This document shows, piece by piece, positions 1-6,562 of a stretch of DNA of 64,000 nucleotides. Position numbers and translations under genes: made by a program. The DNA is from Chitinophagaceae bacterium UBA1931 (GTDB lineage: Bacteria; Bacteroidota; Bacteroidia; Chitinophagales; Chitinophagaceae): contig DDFJ01000004.1 in the NCBI GenBank assembly GCA_002337125.1, positions 3,010,134 through 3,074,133 on the forward strand, read 5' to 3'. A model generated the notes under the pieces. That model was given only the letters and a program-made list of their open reading frames with translations. It made no database searches and had not been told where the DNA came from. Each line of letters starts with the position of its first letter. Position 1 is the first letter of the stretch.

Positions 1-173
1 TCGGTAATTACTTCTTTATACGGTTTGGGTGCAGAGCGGGCAGGGGCCGGTGCTGTGGGGGTAATAGCCGGAGTTTGACCGGTTGGAGCAGCGGGTCTGT
101 TTTGTGTAAATCCGGTTTTTATCAAACCAAAAAGAACAAAGACAAACAGCCACCCTCTTAATTGAAGTTTCAT
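1..173 (-). CDS. N-terminus of a secreted protein (partial)
   Basis: Reading the minus strand from an ATG at 173 gives 57 codons that run off the left edge. The first 24 residues form a signal peptide (MKLQLRGWLFVFVLFGLIKT, cleavage probably after FTQ), followed by a Pro/Ala/Thr-rich linker and the sequence KPYKEVIT. A short pro/ala linker ending in a KPYKEVIT-like sequence is what I recall from the start of secreted zinc metalloproteases of the DUF5117/DUF5118 type in Bacteroidota, but the catalytic part lies outside the window, so that family assignment is a guess. Export to periplasm or outside is well supported. It is divergent from exbB across a 311-bp gap. Confidence 0.6.
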   Translation of the reverse strand, partial: MKLQLRGWLFVFVLFGLIKTGFTQNRPAAPTGQTPAITPTAPAPARSAPKPYKEVIT

Positions 174-484
174 AATTGCGATGGTTTTAATGGCTGAAGG
201 TAACTGTAAAATACATGCTGCTTAACATTCTGGTATAAAGTGGATATGAAATTGATAAGTGGCAGCTATGCCAATGAAATTATAAAATTGAAGCTGCAAA
301 CCATTGCGTGAGAAAAAGAAATAAAAAAAATTAAAAAAGAGTGAGTTGTTGAAAATAAATATTTCCCTAACTTGTGCCACCCCCGTAAGGGTTGTGGTTC
401 TATTCCTGGAAGTTTTTCGCAGAATTGTACCAATAATTATAACAGTATAATAATTAATTAAAAAACCAAAAAAATCAATTTGTC
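174..484. other. AT-rich divergent intergenic region
   Basis: The 311 bp between the exported-protein gene and exbB hold no convincing ORF. The region is AT-rich, with A-tracts around 310-340, and must contain the promoters of both flanking genes. One plausible exbB promoter is listed separately. I see no strong hairpin. Confidence 0.6.
346..374 (+). promoter_or_regulatory. Candidate exbB promoter
   Basis: TTG at 346-348, a 19-nt spacer and TAACTTG at 368-374 resemble the Bacteroidota sigma factor consensus TTG-N19-TAnnTTTG, with one or two mismatches in the -7 box. It would give a leader of roughly 105 nt before the exbB ATG at 485. Confidence 0.3.
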
Positions 485-1339
485 ATGGCTGAGACTAAAC
501 CTACTGCAGCAAAAGCTGCAACTTCAGGGCAAGCTAAAAAGAACAGCAACATTATTTCATGGATTGCGCCCATCGTGTGTCTTATTGCAGGTTATTTAAT
601 CTGGCGTTACATTCTTGGAGCAAATTCAGGGTTTAAAGAACCAGATCTTTCTGGTGGATTCTGGCCAACTCACAAAAAGCCTATCAATGGTTTATACCGT
701 ATGTATGATGGTGGTATCATCGTTCCTGTATTGTTTGGCTTATTCCTGATGGTAATTGTATTTTCTATTGAGCGTTTCCTTACTATTTCTAAAGCAATGG
801 GTAAAGGAAATGTAACTGATTTCATCCGCAAAGTGCAGTATCACCTTGCTAACAAAAATATCGACGCTGCATTAGCTGAGTGCGATAAGCAAAAAGGTTC
901 TGTTGCAAACGTAATGAAAGCAGGTTTGAAGAAATACAATGAAATGACTCACGAAACTCAGCTGGATACAGAACAAAAAGTAGCTGCCATCCAGAAAGAA
1001 GTTGAAGAAGCAACAGCGCTTGAACTTCCAATGCTTTCTAAGAACCTGGTGTTCTTATCAACAATCACTTCACTCGGTACTTTGATCGCCCTGTTAGGAA
1101 CTGTATCTGGTATGATCCGTTCATTCTCTGCTCTTGGTGATGAAGGTGCAGGTGGTAACGCTTCTGATCTGGCGGTAGGTATCTCTGAAGCCTTGTATAA
1201 CACAGCTGCAGGTATCGCTACATCATCTTTCGCTTTGATCATGTACAACGTGTTCACTACAAAGATCGATGGTATTACTTACGGTATTGATGAAACAAGC
1301 TTCACACTTACTCAAAGTTTTGCTTCTCAGTATAAATAA
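485..1339 (+). CDS. exbB: ExbB/TolQ-family proton channel protein
   Basis: This is the inner-membrane motor subunit that, with ExbD, uses the proton gradient to drive TonB. The 284-residue protein has four hydrophobic segments (about 22-42, 76-96, 188-211 and 232-256), one more than the three of E. coli ExbB, the extra one being N-terminal. The last two segments hold the family's conserved small and threonine-rich helices (TSLGTLIALLGTVSGM and ALYNTAAGIATSSFAL). The long cytoplasmic loop between segments 2 and 3 is typical of the family. It heads a cluster with two exbD genes and tonB downstream, 75 bp from the first exbD, presumably one operon. It could equally be named TolQ-like, but the following tonB genes favour ExbB. 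Confidence 0.93.
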   Translation: MAETKPTAAKAATSGQAKKNSNIISWIAPIVCLIAGYLIWRYILGANSGFKEPDLSGGFWPTHKKPINGLYRMYDGGIIVPVLFGLFLMVIVFSIERFLTISKAMGKGNVTDFIRKVQYHLANKNIDAALAECDKQKGSVANVMKAGLKKYNEMTHETQLDTEQKVAAIQKEVEEATALELPMLSKNLVFLSTITSLGTLIALLGTVSGMIRSFSALGDEGAGGNASDLAVGISEALYNTAAGIATSSFALIMYNVFTTKIDGITYGIDETSFTLTQSFASQYK

Positions 1340-1414
1340 TCTTTGCTGCAGAAATGTATCATTGGTTATATGGAATTTAACTGAATCAGAATCTTATAAC
1401 AAAACTTTCAAGTA

Positions 1415-2083
1415 ATGTCGAAACTAAATAAAATACCACGGAAGAGTACATGGGTGGATATGACGGCCTTTGTGGACGTATCATTCCTGATCCTGTCATT
1501 CTTCATGTTGGCTACAAAATTTAAACCACCAGAAATTGTACAGGTGCAGAACCCTAAATCGGTTTCGTCTGAAAATCAACCCGAAAACGATGTATTTAAA
1601 GTGTCGTTTGATAAAGACGGAAAAGTGTTCATAAGTTTTAGTCCTGATAAAGAGGCACAAGACAAAGCTCAGCAAACTGCTGAGGTACTGAGCCGTCAAA
1701 AAGGTTTGAACTTAACACCTGCACAGATTTCAACTTTTAAAAAGTTCTCAATTGGTGGTATTGGTGTACCGGTAGAAAAATTGCCTGGTTTATTGAATTT
1801 AACCGATGACGAGTTTAAAAACTTTAAACAACCGGGTATTCCTGTTCAGGACAGTCTTAATAATCAATTAAACGATTATATAAATGCCCTGCTTACAGCA
1901 ACTGGTGGCCGCAAGCCCGAAAATGTGATGCTTAATGGTGATAACGGAACAAAATATCCTTATTTTAAAAATGTACTTGCTGCATTTAAAAAGAACGGTA
2001 TTTTCTCTTTCAAGTTAATTACAGCTTTGGAAGGAATTCCGGAAGGAACTCCGTTATACAAAACGCATAACACTAAAAAATAA
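1415..2083 (+). CDS. exbD: ExbD-family biopolymer transporter, long variant
   Basis: ExbD proteins form the stator with ExbB and carry the proton-conducting aspartate at the start of a single transmembrane helix. Here the motif VDMTAFVDVSFLILSFF puts the helix at about 19-37, with Asp21 in the conserved position. At 222 residues it is clearly longer than the usual 130-190, because the periplasmic part (about 40-222) is expanded and diverges from the two other exbD products nearby (2108-2665 and 4661-5131), which share the VDLGFLLITFFVFTT core. It lies 24 bp upstream of the second exbD, which suggests that the two subunits are made together and may form a mixed ExbD dimer. Confidence 0.88.
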   Translation: MSKLNKIPRKSTWVDMTAFVDVSFLILSFFMLATKFKPPEIVQVQNPKSVSSENQPENDVFKVSFDKDGKVFISFSPDKEAQDKAQQTAEVLSRQKGLNLTPAQISTFKKFSIGGIGVPVEKLPGLLNLTDDEFKNFKQPGIPVQDSLNNQLNDYINALLTATGGRKPENVMLNGDNGTKYPYFKNVLAAFKKNGIFSFKLITALEGIPEGTPLYKTHNTKK

Positions 2084-2107
2084 TTATTCATTTAAAATAA
2101 CTGAACA

Positions 2108-2665
2108 ATGGGAGCAGATGTATCAGCACCGGATAGTGGTGGTCATAAAAAAGGCCCGGGCGTCAAAAAACAGGCACGCAAGGATACAAGGGTGGATATG
2201 ACCCCGATGGTGGATCTCGGATTCTTGCTTATCACGTTCTTTGTGTTTACTACTACCATGAGTACACCCAAAGCGTTTAATCTCAAAGTGCCCGATGACA
2301 GTGCCAAAGACGAGGAAAAGAATGAAGCAAAAGCTTCTGGTGCATTTACGATATTACTGAGCAAGGACAACCATGTTTATTTTTATGAAGGACAATTACT
2401 TCCGGATGGCTCCAATTTTAAATCATCAAATACAAAAGACATTCGTACTGAGCTTTTGAGAAAGAAAGCAAATACGCCTGTTAAGGACCTGGTGGTTATT
2501 ATAAAGCCAAACGAATTGTCCAGTTATAAAAATGTGGTTGACATGTTGGATGAAATGCAGATAGCAGAAATTAAGAAATATGCTATTGTTGACATTGATC
2601 CCGGAGAAAATAAGCTTATCCAGATTACGGAAGGATCAGCAGCAACAACTCCGGCTCAGAAATAA
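2108..2665 (+). CDS. exbD: ExbD-family biopolymer transporter
   Basis: A 185-residue stator subunit of the TonB motor. A basic N-terminal cytoplasmic stretch (about 13-28) is followed by the motif VDMTPMVDLGFLLITFFVFTT, with the proton-path aspartate at Asp36 and the only membrane helix at about 34-54. The rest is the periplasmic domain, which contains the usual C-terminal subdomain near VVDMLDEMQIAEIKKYAIVDI. That tail is repeated almost word for word in the third exbD at 4661-5131, so the two are paralogues. It sits between the long exbD and the first tonB, 57 bp upstream of tonB. Confidence 0.92.
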   Translation: MGADVSAPDSGGHKKGPGVKKQARKDTRVDMTPMVDLGFLLITFFVFTTTMSTPKAFNLKVPDDSAKDEEKNEAKASGAFTILLSKDNHVYFYEGQLLPDGSNFKSSNTKDIRTELLRKKANTPVKDLVVIIKPNELSSYKNVVDMLDEMQIAEIKKYAIVDIDPGENKLIQITEGSAATTPAQK

Positions 2666-2722
2666 GACAGATGTATGGATTTTTTCCGGATCAGCATCTA
2701 ATAACAAACACAACTGTTAATT

Positions 2723-3553
2723 ATGGACGTTAATAAAATTTTAAGCGCAGATTTTCTTGATATTCTGTTTGAAGGCAGAAACAAGGAGTATGGTGCTTAC
2801 GAACTCAGAAAAAATTATCAGAAAAGGCTTACAACGGCCTTGCTGATAACAGCAGGTTTTGCGTTGTTGATTTTCTTGCTGGTAATTGTTGGAAGAAGTG
2901 TGGCGAGCGCTGATAAAAACAAAGTGAAAATGCAGGACGTAACACTTGCCGACATCAAGCAGGAACAGCAGCAAGAAAAAATCGAACCTCCTCCACCGCC
3001 TCCACCGGTTCAGGAGCCTCCAAAACTTCAAATCGACAAATTCACACCTCCTAAAGTTGTGGAAGATGAAAAATTTGAAGAAAAGAATGAAGTAAAAGAA
3101 CAGGAAAATATCACCAACGTAGGTAAGATTGACCAGGAAGGTATTAAAGATCCTGAAGTGGTAAATCCTCCAAAAGTTGAACAGGAAACAAAAGTTGTAG
3201 AAGCTCCAAAAGAAGATGAAAACACAGTTTTCACTAAAGTGGAAGTGGAAGCACAGTTCCCTGGTGGTGAATCAAAATGGAACCAGTTTGTACAACGTGA
3301 AGTAGAACGTCATATTGACGAGCTTACTGAAGATGGCCAATCTGGTACCTGCGAAGTTCAATTTATCGTGGACAAAGAAGGTAACGTAAGTAATGTGGAA
3401 GCTTTATCAATGAAAGGAACCAAACTTGCTGAAGTTGCGGTGAACGCAATCAAGCGTGGTCCTAAATGGATTCCAGCTATTCAAAACGGTCGCCAGGTAA
3501 AAGCATGGCGTCGTCAGAAAATCACATTCCGTTTACCAGACGAACAACCTTAG
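2723..3553 (+). CDS. tonB: TonB energy transducer, first copy
   Basis: TonB spans the periplasm and passes motor energy to outer-membrane receptors. The 276-residue protein starts with a conserved cytoplasmic segment (ILFEGRNKEYGAYELRKNY, residues 14-32), a single membrane anchor at about 37-57, a proline-rich stretch with eight nearly consecutive prolines (89-100), a Glu/Lys/Val-rich spacer, and the TonB C-terminal domain at about 172-276 ending LPDEQP. It is the last gene before a strong terminator at 3586-3619, so exbB-exbD-exbD-tonB probably form one transcript. A second tonB follows directly, nearly identical in the C-terminal 100 residues but diverged at synonymous positions and in the spacer. 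Confidence 0.95.
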   Translation: MDVNKILSADFLDILFEGRNKEYGAYELRKNYQKRLTTALLITAGFALLIFLLVIVGRSVASADKNKVKMQDVTLADIKQEQQQEKIEPPPPPPPVQEPPKLQIDKFTPPKVVEDEKFEEKNEVKEQENITNVGKIDQEGIKDPEVVNPPKVEQETKVVEAPKEDENTVFTKVEVEAQFPGGESKWNQFVQREVERHIDELTEDGQSGTCEVQFIVDKEGNVSNVEALSMKGTKLAEVAVNAIKRGPKWIPAIQNGRQVKAWRRQKITFRLPDEQP

Positions 3554-3585
3554 ACCTTTTTCAAGAAGGAATATACAAGCAACTT

Positions 3586-3619
3586 CCCCATCGGGTTTCC
3601 GGTGGGGATTTTTGTTTTT
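3586..3619 (+). terminator. Terminator after the first tonB
   Basis: A 9-bp stem (CCCCATCGG at 3586-3594, CCGGTGGGG at 3599-3607, one G-T pair) with a 4-nt loop is followed by a T-rich run to 3619. It would end the exbB-tonB transcript. Nearly the same hairpin occurs after the second tonB. Confidence 0.85.
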
Positions 3620-3729
3620 ATAAGTGTTTATCAAAAAAATAACGGTCTTGTATAGTTGTATTTCTTTGTTACTGTAACATATGGATTTAAGAAAAGCCGG
3701 CATCTCATTTACAAACAAAACCATTTGTT

Positions 3730-4560
3730 ATGGATGTAAATAAAATTTTAAACGCCGATTTTCTTGACATTCTTTTTGATGGAAGAAACAAAGATTACGG
3801 AGCTTATGAGCTCAGAAAAAATTATGATAAGCGACTTGCAACAGCACTCGCTTCAACAGGGGGATTAGCCTTCTTGATTTTCCTGCTGGTTATTGTTGGA
3901 AGAGGAGTTGCCAACGCTGAACGAAACAGAGAGCATATGCAACAGGTAAATCTTACAGCAATTAAAGACGATCCTGTACAGCAAATTGAAAAACCCAAAA
4001 CACCACCTCCGCAACCCGACCCTGTTAAAGTTCAGATTGATAAAGTAACTCCCCCCAAAATTGTTGAGGACGATAAGTTTGATGAAAAAAATGAAGTGAA
4101 AGATATCACTGAAGTTGTTAATGTAGGTGTAATAAACCAGGAAGGCGATAAGAATGAGGAGATTGTTAATCCTCCAAAAGTAGACCAGGAAACCGGTGTC
4201 GTAGAAACTCCCAAACAAGTGAATGATGATGTGCCTTTTACAAAAGTAGAAATTGAAGCAAAGTTCCCGGGTGGTGATGAAAAATGGAGCCAGTATGTAC
4301 AACGTGAAGTTGAACGACATATGGATGATTTGCAGGAAGATGGTCAGTCGGGTACTTGCGAAGTGCAGTTTATTGTTGACAGGGAAGGAAATGTAAGCAA
4401 TGTGGAAGCATTGAGCATGAAAGGCTCAAAGCTTGCAGAAGTGGCTGTTAATGCAATTAAAAAAGGTCCTAAATGGATTCCTGCTATACAAAACGGCCAA
4501 CCTGTAAAAGCATGGCGCAGGCAAAAGATTACATTCCGTTTGCCTGATGAACAACCTTAG
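3730..4560 (+). CDS. tonB: TonB energy transducer, second copy
   Basis: A tandem paralogue of the gene at 2723-3553, with the same length of 276 residues. The N-terminus (DVNKILNADFLDILFDGRNK), the membrane anchor (about 37-57) and the C-terminal domain (about 172-276, ending LPDEQP) match the first copy. The spacer differs: the polyproline run is reduced to TPPPQPDP, and a KDPVQQIEKP-type stretch replaces the Gln/Glu-rich one. Between two terminators it is probably its own transcription unit, perhaps serving a different set of receptors or conditions. Most differences in the C-terminal domain are synonymous, which shows strong selection on the receptor-binding part. Confidence 0.95.
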   Translation: MDVNKILNADFLDILFDGRNKDYGAYELRKNYDKRLATALASTGGLAFLIFLLVIVGRGVANAERNREHMQQVNLTAIKDDPVQQIEKPKTPPPQPDPVKVQIDKVTPPKIVEDDKFDEKNEVKDITEVVNVGVINQEGDKNEEIVNPPKVDQETGVVETPKQVNDDVPFTKVEIEAKFPGGDEKWSQYVQREVERHMDDLQEDGQSGTCEVQFIVDREGNVSNVEALSMKGSKLAEVAVNAIKKGPKWIPAIQNGQPVKAWRRQKITFRLPDEQP

Positions 4561-4591
4561 CCTTTTTTTATAAAGGGATATACAAGCACAT

Positions 4592-4619
4592 CCTCATCGG
4601 TTTTCCGGTGGGGATTTTT
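4592..4619 (+). terminator. Terminator after the second tonB
   Basis: The stem CCTCATCGG (4592-4600) and CCGGTGGGG (4605-4613) with a TTTT loop, followed by ATTTTTG, is a close copy of the terminator at 3586-3619. The duplication that made the second tonB therefore included the terminator. Confidence 0.85.
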
Positions 4620-4660
4620 GTTAATGAAAGTATATGGATTTTGTTGGTTGATTCATCTTA

Positions 4661-5131
4661 ATGAAAACAACTGTTATGAATGCTATCGAAACATCAGGAA
4701 ACAAAAAAGCACTTCAGATCGATTTTGCTCCAATGGTTGATCTCGGTTTTTTATTAATTACTTTTTTTGTGTTTACAACAGAAATGACCAAACCAAAAGC
4801 ATTTGGTCTGAATGTTCCCGATAAGGGTGACGGCATTGAATCGCCGGTATCAACAACCATTACATTAACGATGAAAGAAAACGGAGTAATAGATTATCTT
4901 GAAGGTAATGAGCAGCATGTATTGGCAAAAGGTGTTGCTTATTTATATGGCAAACCTTCTTTGCGTGATGAACTGATCAGCAAGAGAGAACGGATTTTAA
5001 AACAGTTTGGCAACGATAAACAATATACTGTTATCATTCAGCCAACTGCTCATACCCAGTACAAGGAAATCGTAGATGTGTTGGATGAAATGGTTGTAAA
5101 CGATATTAAGAAATACGTGCTTCTTGATTAG
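4661..5131 (+). CDS. exbD: ExbD-family biopolymer transporter, third copy
   Basis: A 156-residue stator protein with the motif IDFAPMVDLGFLLITFFVF: Asp27 is the predicted proton carrier and the membrane helix lies at about 26-44. The C-terminal part (EIVDVLDEMVVNDIKKYVLLD) is very close to that of the exbD at 2108-2665, so it looks like a further duplicate that lost the basic N-terminal extension. A second in-frame ATG at 4676 (MNAIETSG) could be the true start and would shorten it by five residues. It lies behind the tonB2 terminator and 51 bp upstream of mnmE, so it is likely expressed separately from the main operon. Confidence 0.9.
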   Translation: MKTTVMNAIETSGNKKALQIDFAPMVDLGFLLITFFVFTTEMTKPKAFGLNVPDKGDGIESPVSTTITLTMKENGVIDYLEGNEQHVLAKGVAYLYGKPSLRDELISKRERILKQFGNDKQYTVIIQPTAHTQYKEIVDVLDEMVVNDIKKYVLLD

Positions 5132-5170
5132 AAAAAGCCGCATTTGCAAGGCATTTCCGCAGCATCGGTT

Positions 5171-5178
5171 TACATTTG
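5171..5178 (+). promoter_or_regulatory. -7 box directly upstream of mnmE
   Basis: TACATTTG matches the Bacteroidota TAnnTTTG -7 box exactly and ends four bases before the mnmE ATG at 5183. No good TTG lies 19-21 bases upstream. If the box is used, the transcript would start at or next to the start codon (leaderless). Confidence 0.35.
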
Positions 5179-5182
5179 TACA

Positions 5183-6562
5183 ATGCTGGGAAAACTATCA
5201 GGATGGGACGATACAATTGTTGCACTTGCAACTCCACATGGTGTTGGTGCAATAGGTGTAATCCGTTTAAGTGGTAATAAGGCAATCGAAATTGTAAATG
5301 CACTTTTCCCATCTAAAAATCTACTTCAACGACCCTCACATACCATTCATGTTGGATTACTGAAAGATGGTGATAAACTCATTGATGAAGTTGTTATTTC
5401 GTTATTTAAAAATCCAAGAAGTTATACCGGCGAAGATGTGATTGAAATTTCATGTCACGGATCACCTTTTATACAGGAGCAGGTTATAAGTACTTTGGTG
5501 AAACAGGGTGCAAGGCTTGCAAAGCCCGGTGAGTTTACGCAACGGGCATTCTTAAAAGGAAAACTTGATTTAACGCAGGCCGAAGCAGTAGCCGATTTAA
5601 TTGCGAGTAATACAGAAGCTTCTCAACGAACTGCATTGCACAACATACGTGGTGGATTCTCTGAAGTGCTGAAAGATTTGCGTGAACAGATTATCCAGTT
5701 TTCTGCATTGATAGAACTGGAACTTGATTTTTCAGAAGAAGATGTGGAGTTTGCTGATCGTACAAAATTCTTTCAGCTTATTGAACATGCCCAGCTGGTA
5801 ACAGCCAATCTTCTACAATCATTTCATTTAGGCAACGTTATTAAAAATGGTGTAAGTGTTGCTATTGTGGGTAAACCTAATGCAGGTAAATCAACTCTTC
5901 TTAATTCGTTGCTGAATGAAAACCGGGCTATTGTAAGTGAAATTGCCGGAACAACAAGAGACACAATTGAAGAAGTAATTAATATCAATGGAATTTTATT
6001 CCGTTTAATTGATACAGCAGGCATACGTGAAAGCAGCGACGAAATTGAAACCATAGGTGTTGAGCGCAGCTTTAAAAAAATGAAAGATGCTGATGTGGTA
6101 CTTTATCTTTTTGATGTAAATACAGAATCACAGAGTGAACTGGAAGCTGCACTTCAGCTGGTGAATGAACAAAATTCAAATTATATTGCTGTTGGAAATA
6201 AGACAGATATCTTAGGACTGGAAAATGCTGAGCAAAAATTTTCAGGCGATGCTGTATTAATGATCTCTGCAAAAACAGATAAGCATCTTGCTGTATTAAA
6301 AGAAAGATTGGTTGATAAAGTTGTCCAGGGATCAGTACATACTGAAAGCACAATCGTTACCAATGCAAGGCATTTTGCGGCATTACAGGAAGTTGAAAAA
6401 TCTTTACTTGATATACATGCCGGGTTAAAAAATAAATTAACCGGCGATTTGCTTTCTGCAGATATCAGGCGGTGCCTTCATTACCTTGGAGAGATAACGG
6501 GTGAAATCACCAACGAAGACAGGCTGGATTATATATTCTCTAAATTCTGTATCGGAAAATGA
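5183..6562 (+). CDS. mnmE: tRNA modification GTPase MnmE
   Basis: MnmE works with MnmG to add the carboxymethylaminomethyl group at U34 of certain tRNAs. The 459-residue protein has the N-terminal tetrahydrofolate-binding domain (about 8-120, with IVALATPHGVGAIGVIRLSG), a helical domain, an inserted Ras-like G domain (Walker A GKPNAGKS at 230-237, DTAG near 277, NKTD) and the C-terminal CIGK that holds the catalytic cysteine. I chose the ATG at 5183; an in-frame TTG at 5144 would add 13 residues that do not fit the family, and lies upstream of the likely -7 box. The stop codon overlaps the next start by 4 bp (ATGA), so translation of the histidine kinase is probably coupled. Confidence 0.95.
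   Translation: MLGKLSGWDDTIVALATPHGVGAIGVIRLSGNKAIEIVNALFPSKNLLQRPSHTIHVGLLKDGDKLIDEVVISLFKNPRSYTGEDVIEISCHGSPFIQEQVISTLVKQGARLAKPGEFTQRAFLKGKLDLTQAEAVADLIASNTEASQRTALHNIRGGFSEVLKDLREQIIQFSALIELELDFSEEDVEFADRTKFFQLIEHAQLVTANLLQSFHLGNVIKNGVSVAIVGKPNAGKSTLLNSLLNENRAIVSEIAGTTRDTIEEVININGILFRLIDTAGIRESSDEIETIGVERSFKKMKDADVVLYLFDVNTESQSELEAALQLVNEQNSNYIAVGNKTDILGLENAEQKFSGDAVLMISAKTDKHLAVLKERLVDKVVQGSVHTESTIVTNARHFAALQEVEKSLLDIHAGLKNKLTGDLLSADIRRCLHYLGEITGEITNEDRLDYIFSKFCIGK

Noticed and set aside
3865..4320. 151-codon ORF antisense to the second tonB
   Set aside because: Composition (Phe, Asn, Leu) mirrors the Lys/Glu/Val-rich tonB spacer on the other strand. The plus-strand gene is clearly real.
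4661..4675. Choice of a separate ORF start for the third exbD
   Set aside because: The two candidate ATG codons (4661 and 4676) cannot be separated from sequence; I kept the longer version without claiming it is right.
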